NCBI GenBank assembly: GCA_016177615.1
Contig: JACOUX010000067.1
Location: 1-42,021 of the forward strand
Length of the DNA: 42,021 nucleotides
Source of the DNA: Candidatus Woesearchaeota archaeon
Lineage (GTDB): Archaea; Nanobdellota; Nanobdellia; Woesearchaeales; GW2011-AR4
Direction of reading: 5' to 3'
Under the pieces are notes generated by a model. It was given only the letters and a program-made list of their open reading frames with translations. It did not search any database and was not told where the DNA came from. Shown in pieces: positions 1 through 7,882 of this stretch (positions are counted from its first letter, which is position 1; every line of letters begins with the position of its first letter). Position numbers and translations under genes: made by a program.

Positions 1-1
1 C

Positions 2-3000
2 TTTCTTGGCGGTACAGGTGCAAATGACTCATTGATAAGGGCAGGCAATATGACTGGATGGGCAAGAGTTGATGACGCTTTTGACATTTCCAATTACTCA
101 ACAGAATACGCCTCAACAGGCTACAAGTTAGCTAACTTCACCTCAAACTTGAATTCGCAGAATTCTTCATTATGGAACAGAAGCGTAACTAATGTTTATT
201 TAAGGTTTATTGATGATTTGGTTGGAATAGGAACAATAACGCCAGACAGCAGATTAACTATAAGAGGCACAGACGCAGATGCCAATCTTGCCGGGCAGCC
301 TGGGCTGCTGCACTTGAACATTACAGACTCTTATAATAGAACAGTAACTAATTTCATTACTTTAGACCATAATTTAAACAATCCTGCCAACTCAACTGGA
401 GGCATAGGAATAGGGATATTATTCAGGGCGATTAATAATGATTCTGAGCTGGTTAATGTTTCATTCATTAATGCAACTCTTGTAAATGCGATTAATGGAA
501 GTGAAGCATCTGCTTTATCATTCTATACAAGGGCTGCTAATGGTTTATTGACACCTAAATTAATATTGAATGGAAGCGATGTTCACATTGCTCCTACTGG
601 TGGAAGTGTCGGCATCGGGACTGCTGGGCCTAGCCGACCGCTTGATGTGGCTGGTTCTAGTTTTAATATGGCAATGATTCAGAGTTCAAATACAGGAGGC
701 GTAGCTCTTGAACTGGACGCAACTGCCACGGGCGGCAGAAATTATTTCATTCATTCCACGGCCGATGCGGCCGGACCGGGCGGCGGGAAGTTTATTATTC
801 GGGATACTGATGACAGCAGTGCGTCAAGATTGACGATAGACAGCACAGGCAACGTCGGCATCGGGACGACGGGGCCTCAAAACAAGCTGGAAGTGATTGG
901 AGCAGCAACATTCGCTGGCGGAGTAAATGCTTCTTCCTTGAATGTTACTGGCTTCAGCATTACAGATGACAGCTTGGTAACTGTTGTTGAGTTTGAACAA
1001 GAAAATAAAGAAAAAACGGAGTTCCACAATCAGGTACTTCAGACGGAACCCGCTGCCCTCACGGAACTAAACGATAAAAAATCATATAGATATATAAATT
1101 TTTCGGTTTTAAGTGATGAATTGAGCAAAGCTGGAGTGGCACAATCAGGTACTGCGGCGGATTCAGACTCCGCTGCCCTCACGGGCTTGAGGGTTCGAAA
1201 CTCTGTTTCAAAACCCAAGAGCGAAGTTCCCTCCTCCAGCGCTCAAAAAACATATTCTCTCAAAAAAATCCCAATCAAAGACATCAAGGCAGGCCAGTAT
1301 GCCTTATCCCTTGATGAATCCACAGGAAAATTAGTCCCAAGAAAAGTCAATGCTCTATTAGATCATGGCATTAAGCCGATTTATGAAATGGCAACAGAAG
1401 ATGGAAGAAGCATTAACACAACAGCAGAGCATCCTTATTTGGCAAGACTTTATGAGCGGGAATTGTGCGATAAATATGCCGGCAATGTGTGGAACAAAGA
1501 AGCTGACGAATTTAATGAATATTGCACAAGATGGGTAGAAGTTCAGGGACTAAACGTTAATAATGAAATTGCGACTCCTAAAACAGAAAATGATTTAGGC
1601 AGCGAAAAAAATCAAAATAAAGAAAAAATAAGCGGGTCCCACAACATGGTTATTGCTTCTGTGGAACCATCTGGTCTTCCACGACTAATAACTAATGAGA
1701 ATAATATACTATATAAATCTTTCGGTAATTCTGAATTTTTATCAGAAGGGCAAAGGCAGGGTCGCATAACCTGGTTATTGCGGATGGCTCAAGACCATCT
1801 GGTCTTCCACGACCATGCGGGTTCAAATTCCTTCCAAAAAGGAATGGAATTCCCGCCCCTGCCGTCCAATCCTGATATAACCTTTAAAAAGATAGTTTCC
1901 ATTAAACAGCTTCCGCCCCAGCACGTCTATGACTTAGCGATTGAAGGAACAAGAAACTTTATAGCCAATGATATAGTGGCGCATAATACTTACCTGGCAA
2001 CTAGTTCTGGGAATGTTGGCATTGGGACAATTGGACCGGACAGCACATTGCACATCAACAGCTCTTCTGTTACAGGCGCTCTGAAAATAACAAACGGCTC
2101 TGGCTCTAACTTTACTGCTTTCTTTGTGAATGGCAGTTCCGGCAGAGTCGGCATTGGATTGACTAATCCAAGTGATGCATTGCATGCTGTAGGGGCATTC
2201 AGGCTTTCATCATTTACCAGCAATAATCAAATTGCGCGGATTACGAAGTCCGGAGTAGACACAGGGCAAATCAGTCTGCAGAATGGCACATCAACCCAGG
2301 TGCTTATTGATACAGGCGGGGATTCATATTTTAATGGTGGAAATGTGGGAATCGGCCAAACAAGCCCAAATGTTACATTAGGAGTTTCTGGGAGGGCGAA
2401 CATTTCAGGATATTTGGAAGTTGGCGGCGGCTTAAATGTAAGCAATGGAATGAACGTTATTTCAGGCAACGTCGGCATCGGGACGACGAGTCCGGCGAAT
2501 AAACTCTGGGTGCAAGATACGAATACGCATATCGCTACTTTTTATCGCGCTGCCTCTGGACTGACCTATGCGCAATGGGTCAATGATGCGACAGGAACTA
2601 CGACTAATGATGGGCTATTGGTTGGCGTAGACGGAAGTGGTTTGGCGTTGATTAATAATCAAGAAAATACCGCGCTATACTTTTCTACAAATAATGCTGA
2701 ACGAGTTAGGATTGATAATACCGGCAACGTCGGCATTGGAACTGTAGCTCCAAACACGAAGCTGCATGTTAATATGGGCAGCGGCAGCGGGGTTGGCATA
2801 ACTGTCAATAGCTCCGGCCCGACAAATGTGGTTGGCTTGTTGGTATCAGGGGTAAACAATGCTGAAAATGCACAAATAAACGCGTCTTTAGGAACTGCTG
2901 GAGGCGCATTGGACGTAGGATTTGTAGGAACTGAAACATCTCATGGCTTCACACTAAGGACGAAAAATGCGAATAGAGTTCTCATAGATTCGGCAGGCAA

Positions 3001-6000
3001 TGTCGGCATCAACACGACAGTTCCTGCAAACACTTTAACAGTTCAGGGGACTTTGAATGTTACATCCAATCCAACAAGAAGTGGAGATTTGTTTGTAGCA
3101 AGTTCAGGCAACGTCGGCATCAACACGACAAATCCCGGAACTGCCCTGCAAGTAGTCGGAAGTATTCGTGTTAGTGAGCTGGATATTGTACCAAAACAAG
3201 TCGATTGGATAGCAAACACAGATTCTCGCATTTATACTTCGGCTGAGCCTGGCACTTATCCTTTTGCTGACACAGGAAACCTGATTCTTCAGCCACGGAC
3301 AGACAGCGCGCGGGATATTGTCTTTGCCTTGAATCTTGGCAGTACCACACCTGCTCCAGCTATGGTTATAAAAAGAACCACCGGCAACGTCGGCATCGGG
3401 ACGACGAGTCCGGGAAGGCTTTTAGAGGTTGCTGGCTCAATTAATGGCACACAGCTGAACATATCTGGAGCAGTCAATTTGGCTTATAACTCAGGCAATG
3501 TCGGCATTGGCACAACTTCGCCAAATCAAACGCTTGATGTCCAGGGCAGCGCCAATTTCGCCAATCAGATAATCGGCAATAATAACTTGACCATAAGGAA
3601 CGGAGCAAGCGCCTTCAGCAATACCAAAAGCGTTGTCAATCTCTACAAAAATATCGGCTCGGATGCCGCTAACACATGGTCCACTGGGGCGAGCGGCGGG
3701 AGAGCAAGAGACAGCTTTGTCAGTGTTCTTTACAACGGCAAGATATATTTCTGGGGAGGGCGAGATGGCAACTCCGCAGCCAACGCTCTCAATAGCACAG
3801 AAATCTACGATATAGCCACTGACTCATGGTCTAATGGCACAGCAAGCGCAACAAGCAAGACATATGCCGCTGGCGTAGCCTACAATGACGCTATATATAC
3901 CTGGGGCGGATCAGATATCAAGGGAAACGAAACCAGTCAGGTTATGATTTACAATATTACCAAAAACGTATGGACCAACGGCACAGCAGGAGGAAGAACA
4001 AGAGTATCTCATACTGCTACTCTTTACAACGGCAAGATATATTTCTGGGGAGGGGTTCTCAACGGCTCCATTTTGAACACCATGGATGTTTATGATATCA
4101 ACAGCAATTCCTGGTCTAATGGCACCTCAGGAGGAGCGGCAAGATATAGTCATGTTGCTGCTCTTTACAACAACAAGATTTATTTCTGGGGAGGGTGGAC
4201 AGCTACCTTTGATAGTACTAATCTTACTGATATCTACGACATCGCTAATGACTCGTGGTCTAATGGCACGCCAGGGGGCCTTGCAAGATTTTCATCTGCC
4301 TCTGCGCTGTACAACGGCAAGCTCTATATCTTTGGCGGAAGCGATGATGCAACAATTGATGCCGTAAACAGGCTTGATATTTACGATATTGCCAAGGATT
4401 CCTGGTCCCAAGGTGTTTCAGGAGGCACTGCCAGGGATTTTCTATACTCTACTGCACCTGTTTACAACGGCAGGATCTATTTTTGGGGCGGAATAAACAC
4501 AGCGGAAAACAGGATCAATAGCATGGACATCTTAGACATTGGCGATCGGCAAAGCTATTTGTCATTTTACGAGAATGGGGAAAACATGCTTTCGTTCAGG
4601 ACAGGCTCGAATATAAATCTTGATTATGGATTGCTAAGCATTACAGGAGGCAATCTTGGCGTAGGAACAACACATCCTAAAGCCAGGCTTCATGTCAATG
4701 ACTCTTCTGCAGTTGGATCACTTCTTGTTACAAATGTTTCAGGCACAGCAATATTTTTTGTTAATGGGAGCTCAGGCAAGGTCGGCATCGGGACGACGAG
4801 TCCGACCCAGAAACTTGAGATTAGCGGCGGGTCAGTGCTAATTCCAACTGGAGCAAAGTACCTGATTGGTGGCACGACCGAAGGCATCAGGGGCAGCGTG
4901 AACAGCTTTGTAGCTATCCAAACCAATGCTGCTGATCGCATCGTGGCGAATTATGGAGGTGCAATCCAGTTTCTAGATGAGTCTGCTAACGTGTTAATGC
5001 AAATCCAAAGCACCGGCAAGGTCGGCATCGGGGCAACATCTCCAAACGTCACATTCCATGTAAGCGGTGCTGCAAATGTATCTGGAAGATTAAGCTATGG
5101 GACTTTGGCAGCTAACTCTCCTCATTTCTTTGAAACCATAGGCAAGGCAGAGCCATTGTGCATAAAATCAAAAATTGGAAAATATGTGGGGTGCATGATT
5201 GATGAGAATTTTGAGTTTGTTTGCAGGATTGACGACAGGTGCAGCAGGAAGTATTTAGATGCAAGCCTTTCTGAGGAGATAGAGCATTTAAATAGAGAAA
5301 CACCAAATAATTTAGTTAATGAAAATAATTTAACAAATAATGCAGCCCCGGTAAGGGACAGCACTGACACAAGCGCAAGTGCTCCCAATGCCGAAATTGC
5401 CCAAATTAATGATAACGATTACAAAAAGCAAAAAATAGAAAGATTAAGCAAGCTCAAAAGCGGCATTAAAGAAAAGGAGGTAACTGTAAAGCAGGCAATT
5501 GTACAGTTGAAGCTTGAGCAATTAGGGCATGTTGACATTGATGCTATCGAAAGCGAGGAGGATGCAGTAGGATACACATCCAAAACTAAAAAAGCCAGAG
5601 AAGAGCAAGGCAATGTCGGCATAAACACAACAGTTCCTGCAAGAACATTAACTGTACAGGGAACATTAAATGTATCTAACCCAGGAACAAGCGGGCAATT
5701 ATTTATGGATTCGTCAGGCAGCGTCGGCATCGGCACGACGACACCAACTGAGGTTTTAAGCGTTAATGGCAATGTAAGCATAGAAGGCACCAACTGCCGC
5801 GATTCCGGTGGCTCTGCAACCTGCAACAACTTCGTTGACTTTGCGGAATTATTTGACTCCAGCGAACCAGTAGAAAGCGGCGACATAGTCATAATCTCAT
5901 TCGAAAACCCCCCTTCCAAGCCAACCGCAGGTTTCTCCCCCCAAAACCCTCAATCCACGAGCAAATCTTTCCAGAATTCGGTTGATGGCAAGTTCCAAAA

Positions 6001-6589
6001 CTCGGTTGATGCAAAATTCCAGAATCCGGTTGACAGCTCTTCCAAAATCCGGTTGACAGCTTTACAGAATCCGGTTGATGCAAGCCAAAATAATACCCAA
6101 AAAACCCCATTAATTTACAATACTGAAAGTAATGCCAATAATAATGAAAATTCAATTGAAAACCCTGCTCCAGATTTTGCCTCAGCATTCAAAGTCAAAA
6201 AATCCGCCAAACCCTATGACAGCAAAGTAATAGGAATTGTCTCAACCCAGCCAGCCATAGTAATAGAGGGCGGAAGAATAGTAGCCATGGGCGGCTGGAA
6301 GGGTCAAAACAACACTTTAAAGCCTGCAATCGCTTTAGCCGGAAGAGTCCCAGTAAAAGTCACAAATGAAAACGGGCCAATTCAAAAAGGCGATTTATTG
6401 ACAACCTCAAGCAAAGCTGGCTATGGGATGAAATTCTCGCTTTTAGACCCGGCAAACGCTAAAGATTTCAGCGAATTAAAAATGATGCTCAAGGAAAATG
6501 AGAACAGGAGAAACGCAGTGCTGGGAAAATCATTGGAAAACTGCGACCAGCAAGAATGCAAAATACTTGCATTTGTCTCAATGCAATAA
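2..6589 (+). CDS. Giant NVGIG-repeat surface protein with Hint domain, kelch repeats and tailspike-like C-terminus (5' partial)
   Basis: The frame is open at the left edge, so the TTG at 32 is probably not the start. The protein carries about twenty GNVGIGTTSP-type repeats, as in phage tail fibres and large archaeal or CPR surface proteins. A Hint (intein-like) domain occupies about 971-1987. Six kelch-like repeats with the pattern YNGKIYFWGG and DSWSNGT span about 3650-4540. A low-complexity, charged linker covers 5290-5600. The C-terminal domain (about 5780-6589; NCRDSGGSATCNNF, then AGRVPVKV and GDLLTTSSKAGYGMK) resembles the autoproteolytic Peptidase_G2/IMC domain of tailspikes; that assignment is from memory of the family. 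The role is inferred to be a cell-surface adhesin or fibre. Oddities: two tRNA genes lie within the frame, repeat codons are GC-rich compared with the surroundings, and partial C-terminal copies follow downstream. Confidence 0.85.
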   Translation, partial: FLGGTGANDSLIRAGNMTGWARVDDAFDISNYSTEYASTGYKLANFTSNLNSQNSSLWNRSVTNVYLRFIDDLVGIGTITPDSRLTIRGTDADANLAGQPGLLHLNITDSYNRTVTNFITLDHNLNNPANSTGGIGIGILFRAINNDSELVNVSFINATLVNAINGSEASALSFYTRAANGLLTPKLILNGSDVHIAPTGGSVGIGTAGPSRPLDVAGSSFNMAMIQSSNTGGVALELDATATGGRNYFIHSTADAAGPGGGKFIIRDTDDSSASRLTIDSTGNVGIGTTGPQNKLEVIGAATFAGGVNASSLNVTGFSITDDSLVTVVEFEQENKEKTEFHNQVLQTEPAALTELNDKKSYRYINFSVLSDELSKAGVAQSGTAADSDSAALTGLRVRNSVSKPKSEVPSSSAQKTYSLKKIPIKDIKAGQYALSLDESTGKLVPRKVNALLDHGIKPIYEMATEDGRSINTTAEHPYLARLYERELCDKYAGNVWNKEADEFNEYCTRWVEVQGLNVNNEIATPKTENDLGSEKNQNKEKISGSHNMVIASVEPSGLPRLITNENNILYKSFGNSEFLSEGQRQGRITWLLRMAQDHLVFHDHAGSNSFQKGMEFPPLPSNPDITFKKIVSIKQLPPQHVYDLAIEGTRNFIANDIVAHNTYLATSSGNVGIGTIGPDSTLHINSSSVTGALKITNGSGSNFTAFFVNGSSGRVGIGLTNPSDALHAVGAFRLSSFTSNNQIARITKSGVDTGQISLQNGTSTQVLIDTGGDSYFNGGNVGIGQTSPNVTLGVSGRANISGYLEVGGGLNVSNGMNVISGNVGIGTTSPANKLWVQDTNTHIATFYRAASGLTYAQWVNDATGTTTNDGLLVGVDGSGLALINNQENTALYFSTNNAERVRIDNTGNVGIGTVAPNTKLHVNMGSGSGVGITVNSSGPTNVVGLLVSGVNNAENAQINASLGTAGGALDVGFVGTETSHGFTLRTKNANRVLIDSAGNVGINTTVPANTLTVQGTLNVTSNPTRSGDLFVASSGNVGINTTNPGTALQVVGSIRVSELDIVPKQVDWIANTDSRIYTSAEPGTYPFADTGNLILQPRTDSARDIVFALNLGSTTPAPAMVIKRTTGNVGIGTTSPGRLLEVAGSINGTQLNISGAVNLAYNSGNVGIGTTSPNQTLDVQGSANFANQIIGNNNLTIRNGASAFSNTKSVVNLYKNIGSDAANTWSTGASGGRARDSFVSVLYNGKIYFWGGRDGNSAANALNSTEIYDIATDSWSNGTASATSKTYAAGVAYNDAIYTWGGSDIKGNETSQVMIYNITKNVWTNGTAGGRTRVSHTATLYNGKIYFWGGVLNGSILNTMDVYDINSNSWSNGTSGGAARYSHVAALYNNKIYFWGGWTATFDSTNLTDIYDIANDSWSNGTPGGLARFSSASALYNGKLYIFGGSDDATIDAVNRLDIYDIAKDSWSQGVSGGTARDFLYSTAPVYNGRIYFWGGINTAENRINSMDILDIGDRQSYLSFYENGENMLSFRTGSNINLDYGLLSITGGNLGVGTTHPKARLHVNDSSAVGSLLVTNVSGTAIFFVNGSSGKVGIGTTSPTQKLEISGGSVLIPTGAKYLIGGTTEGIRGSVNSFVAIQTNAADRIVANYGGAIQFLDESANVLMQIQSTGKVGIGATSPNVTFHVSGAANVSGRLSYGTLAANSPHFFETIGKAEPLCIKSKIGKYVGCMIDENFEFVCRIDDRCSRKYLDASLSEEIEHLNRETPNNLVNENNLTNNAAPVRDSTDTSASAPNAEIAQINDNDYKKQKIERLSKLKSGIKEKEVTVKQAIVQLKLEQLGHVDIDAIESEEDAVGYTSKTKKAREEQGNVGINTTVPARTLTVQGTLNVSNPGTSGQLFMDSSGSVGIGTTTPTEVLSVNGNVSIEGTNCRDSGGSATCNNFVDFAELFDSSEPVESGDIVIISFENPPSKPTAGFSPQNPQSTSKSFQNSVDGKFQNSVDAKFQNPVDSSSKIRLTALQNPVDASQNNTQKTPLIYNTESNANNNENSIENPAPDFASAFKVKKSAKPYDSKVIGIVSTQPAIVIEGGRIVAMGGWKGQNNTLKPAIALAGRVPVKVTNENGPIQKGDLLTTSSKAGYGMKFSLLDPANAKDFSELKMMLKENENRRNAVLGKSLENCDQQECKILAFVSMQ
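1017..1064 (+). pseudogene. Degenerate tRNA-Leu(CAG)-like 5' fragment
   Basis: GGAGT, CACAATCAGGTACT and CGCTGCCCTCACGG match the acceptor, D-arm and variable arm of the intact tRNA-Leu(CAG) that begins 113 bases downstream. The anticodon stem-loop is deleted and no T-arm follows. It is also translated as part of the giant ORF. Confidence 0.65.
1091..1107 (+). promoter_or_regulatory. Promoter of tRNA-Leu(CAG)
   Basis: TATATAAAT followed by TTTCGGT, ending 22 bases before the tRNA. The same TATAAA...TTTCGGT pair precedes the other two tRNA-Leu genes, which suggests a shared promoter copied with the tRNA unit. Confidence 0.55.
1130..1240 (+). tRNA. tRNA-Leu(CAG) with T-loop intron, inside the giant ORF
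   Basis: The acceptor stem GCTGGAG (1130-1136) pairs perfectly with CTCCAGC (1234-1240). The anticodon stem GCGGA/TCCGC encloses the loop TTCAGAC with anticodon CAG at 1164-1166. The class II variable arm is GCCC/GGGC (1175-1186). The T-stem GAGGG (1189-1193) pairs with CCCTC (1229-1233). Between TTCGAA (1194-1199) and the last T-loop base (T1228) lies a 28-nt intron. The discriminator is G1241, unusual for tRNA-Leu; CCA is not encoded. The gene reads through in frame as part of the giant protein, between the putative Hint nucleophile and block A. Confidence 0.85.
1200..1227 (+). other. BHB intron in the T-loop of tRNA-Leu(CAG)
   Basis: A four-pair central helix UUCG (1194-1197) with CGAA (1222-1225) is flanked by three-base bulges AAA (1198-1200) and GUU (1226-1228). 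The outer helix is the T-stem and the inner helix is CUCU/AGAG. Cutting after the second base of each bulge joins TTCGAA to T, restoring a normal seven-base T-loop. Confidence 0.85.
1634..1685 (+). pseudogene. Degenerate tRNA-Leu(CAA)-like 5' fragment
   Basis: GGGTC, TGGTTATTGC and CCATCTGGTCTTCCACGAC match the acceptor end, D-arm, anticodon-stem 3' side and variable arm of the intact tRNA-Leu(CAA) that starts 121 bases further on. The anticodon loop region is altered and the T-arm and 3' acceptor are absent. It is translated within the giant ORF. Confidence 0.65.
1712..1726 (+). promoter_or_regulatory. Promoter of tRNA-Leu(CAA)
   Basis: TATAAATCTTTCGGT, 28 bases upstream of the tRNA. It is the same TATAAA...TTTCGGT pair seen at the CAG and UAA loci. 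Confidence 0.55.
1755..1863 (+). tRNA. tRNA-Leu(CAA) with T-loop intron, inside the giant ORF
   Basis: The acceptor stem GGCAGGG (1755-1761) pairs perfectly with CCCTGCC (1857-1863). The D-stem is GCA/TGC. The anticodon stem GATGG/CCATC encloses CTCAAGA with anticodon CAA at 1790-1792. The long variable arm is TGGTC/GACCA (1800-1815). The T-stem GCGGG (1817-1821) pairs with CCCGC (1852-1856) once a 23-nt insert is removed. The discriminator is G1864. It lies in frame within the Hint domain just before its C-terminal blocks. Confidence 0.85.
1828..1850 (+). other. Intron in the T-loop of tRNA-Leu(CAA)
   Basis: The central helix UUCA (1822-1825) pairs with UGGA (1845-1848), with one G-U pair. 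It is flanked by bulges AAU (1826-1828) and AUU (1849-1851). Splicing restores the T-loop TTCAAAT closed by GCGGG/CCCGC. The inner part forms UUCC/GGAA but is less regular than in the CAG intron, so this is a relaxed BHB. Confidence 0.75.
3650..4545 (+). repeat. Six kelch-like repeats within the giant gene
   Basis: Each unit of about 48-50 residues has an YNGKIYFWGG-type strand, an IYDI strand and a Trp in D-SWSNGT. Six units suggest one beta-propeller, here placed between blocks of NVGIG repeats. Units are also similar at DNA level, for example tacaacggcaagatatattt at about 3732 and 4024. Confidence 0.75.
5341..5401 (+). repeat. Inverted GC-rich repeat pair in linker of giant gene
   Basis: A forward arm cggtaagggacagcact (5349-5365) and a reverse arm gctcccaatgccgaaattgc (from 5381) are related as inverted copies. 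The reverse arm is a variant of the reverse complement of the NVGIG-coding DNA core. Similar pairs occur at 7200-7257 and 10881-10966 in unrelated genes. Confidence 0.6.
5971..6078 (+). repeat. Tandem 22-24 bp repeats, five units
   Basis: The core (a/c)cca(g/a)aa(t/c)(t/c)cggttga recurs with cores at 5973, 5997, 6021, 6044 and 6066 (spacings 24, 24, 23, 22). The first three and the fifth units encode FQN(S/P)VD. The fourth is read in another frame as SKIRLTA, and the frame is regained because 23+22 is a multiple of three. The repeat is therefore kept as DNA rather than as peptide. Confidence 0.75.
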
Positions 6590-6590
6590 A

Positions 6591-7406
6591 ATGGCCAAAC
6601 AAGAAATAAAATGCCCAATATGCGGCAAGGAAGCTGTAAAGTTTGGCATAAGAAAAAATAAGCTGCAAGCCATACAGAGATATAAATGCGGCTCCTGCAA
6701 AAAATCTTTCACTTTGCACCAAACTAAAAATATTACTTACCCTATTCAAACAATCCTCAAATCCATCTCAATATATAATCTTGGCTTTAATTTAAAGCAG
6801 ACGCAGGAAAAGCTCGAAAGCTCAGAAAAAATCAAAATCTCAATATCAACACTAAACAGCTGGATAAATGAGTACAAAAACATCTGCGCTTACAGCAAGC
6901 TAAGAGCCCAAGCATTAAAGCTCTTCAATCCAAAAAACATAATAAAAAAGCTCGAATTAAGCCACATCCAGCCATATACTTTTAAGTATCACAAAGCCAA
7001 ATTATATTTATTGTTCCACAGCGTAAAATATAACAACGAATACCACAACATTGCGCACTTTTACGAGCCATTAAAGAAGTACCTGGAAAAGATTGGAACA
7101 GATAAATTCCCGCATCACATATTCACATACCAAAAGGAAAGCAGCCGTCCCGTTGCCGCAATTGCCAATAAAATAAACAATACAATAAAAGATAATGATG
7201 CAACATCGGTAAGGGACAACGCCGGAAATAGCGCAAGTGGTCCCGATGCCGAGGTTGATAAAGATAATTTAATCAATAATGAAAATAAACTAATAAACTC
7301 CCAACAAAGGGCATCGCAAATAAAATTCACCCATATGAAAATAAAAATCAGCAGTAAAAATAATTTTGCATGCAAGCTTGCCAAGCTCGCATGCAAAAAT
7401 ATTTAA
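6591..7406 (+). CDS. Zinc-ribbon/HTH protein, C-terminally truncated sibling of 10310-11458
   Basis: It encodes 271 aa from the ATG one base after the giant gene's stop. The N-terminus has a four-Cys zinc ribbon, CPICG and CGSCKKSF (residues about 5-43), of the kind that opens IS1-type transposases and related DNA-binding proteins. An HTH-like stretch follows (TLNSWINEYKNIC). The core NPKNIIKKLELSHIQPY is nearly identical to the gene at 10310. Here the protein stops after SSKNNFACKLAKLACKNI, exactly where the sibling enters its PD-(D/E)XK nuclease domain, so it is a truncation. The end coincides with an imperfect palindrome rich in GCATGC (7369-7395). The linker holds the inverted GC-rich repeat at 7200-7257. 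Function unknown; probably a nuclease-less DNA-binding remnant. Confidence 0.7.
   Translation: MAKQEIKCPICGKEAVKFGIRKNKLQAIQRYKCGSCKKSFTLHQTKNITYPIQTILKSISIYNLGFNLKQTQEKLESSEKIKISISTLNSWINEYKNICAYSKLRAQALKLFNPKNIIKKLELSHIQPYTFKYHKAKLYLLFHSVKYNNEYHNIAHFYEPLKKYLEKIGTDKFPHHIFTYQKESSRPVAAIANKINNTIKDNDATSVRDNAGNSASGPDAEVDKDNLINNENKLINSQQRASQIKFTHMKIKISSKNNFACKLAKLACKNI
7200..7257 (+). repeat. Inverted GC-rich repeat pair in zinc-ribbon gene linker
   Basis: The forward arm gcaacatcggtaagggac (7200-7217) and the reverse arm gtcccgatgccgaggttg (7240-7257) are inverted copies of one sequence. The reverse arm is close to the reverse complement of the GGCAACGTCGGCATCGGGAC core of the giant gene. It is translated as ATSVRDN...GPDAEV, in a different frame from NVGIG. 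Confidence 0.7.
7369..7395 (+). repeat. Imperfect palindrome at truncation point
   Basis: gcatgcaagcttg and caagctcgcatgc form an inverted repeat at the point where the zinc-ribbon ORF loses homology to its longer sibling. It could be a recombination scar or a terminator hairpin. Confidence 0.4.
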
Positions 7407-7428
7407 TAAGCTTGAGGAAAATAAGAAA

Positions 7429-7881
7429 ATGAAATTATACATAGAAACGTCTGTCCCGAATTTTTTATTTAGCACTCAAGATTCAGTCGAAAGGCAAACA
7501 ATTACTAAGAATTTTTTTAAAAATATTGTTCCACAGCATGAGGCTTATGTATCAGATATTTATATTTTAGAAGCTGAAGATGCACCGCCAGAAAAACAAA
7601 AGCAGTTAAAATCTATAATAACGCGATACAATCTTAAAATATTGGAAAAAACCAAAAATGTAGAAGAATTAGCTAAAAAATATCAAGAGGAATTAAAATT
7701 GCCAGAAAGATATTTTAATGACCTGTTGCATATTGCAGTTGCGACAATTCATGAAATGGATGTTATCGTTAGTTGGAACCTTAAGCATATTGTAAAATTA
7801 AAAACAATTCTAACTGTAGAAAAAATAAACCAAAAATTTAAATACAAAAGGATACATATATGCTCACCGGAGGAAATATAA
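7429..7881 (+). CDS. PIN-domain protein (VapC-like toxin candidate)
   Basis: It encodes 150 aa. The ATG at 7429 is chosen because MKLYIETSVPNFLF is the usual PIN opening and GAGG lies upstream. Acidic positions typical of PIN nucleases are visible: E5 in YIETS, the E/D cluster in ILEAEDA (about residue 45), NDLLHIAVA (about residue 100) and the terminal SWNLKHIV. PIN proteins of this form are RNases, usually toxins. The stop is immediately followed by a 42-aa gene with a strong Shine-Dalgarno sequence, the expected layout of a toxin with its partner. Substrate unknown. Confidence 0.75.
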   Translation: MKLYIETSVPNFLFSTQDSVERQTITKNFFKNIVPQHEAYVSDIYILEAEDAPPEKQKQLKSIITRYNLKILEKTKNVEELAKKYQEELKLPERYFNDLLHIAVATIHEMDVIVSWNLKHIVKLKTILTVEKINQKFKYKRIHICSPEEI

Positions 7882-7882
7882 T

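Larger units (their letters stand above)
971..1987 (+). other. Hint/intein-like domain inside the giant protein
   Basis: The C-terminal splicing blocks are clear: VYDLAIEGTRNFIANDIVAHN ends in His-Asn (1982-1987) and is followed by Thr, the expected +1 nucleophile. Block B is present as TAEHPYL (about 1420-1440), and the body of block A as IPIKDIKAGQYALSLDES (about 1268-1320). No Cys stands where residue 1 should be. The best candidate nucleophile is Ser at 971 (SLVTV), separated from the rest of block A by about 230 bases that contain a tRNA-Leu unit. A second tRNA unit lies before the C-terminal blocks. No LAGLIDADG endonuclease is visible. Whether it still splices is unknown. If it does, the extein joins at DD|TYLATSSGNVGIG. 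Confidence 0.7.

Noticed and set aside
5341-5401. Additional hidden tRNA
   Set aside because: GC-rich like the tRNA inserts, but no acceptor or anticodon stem can be formed; it belongs to the inverted repeat-core family instead.
5419-5919. 166-aa minus-strand ORF
   Set aside because: Antisense to the giant gene. Its protein is Pro/Leu-rich (VVVPMPTLP), the mirror of NVGIGTT codons, and the same mirror pattern appears opposite every NVGIG block.
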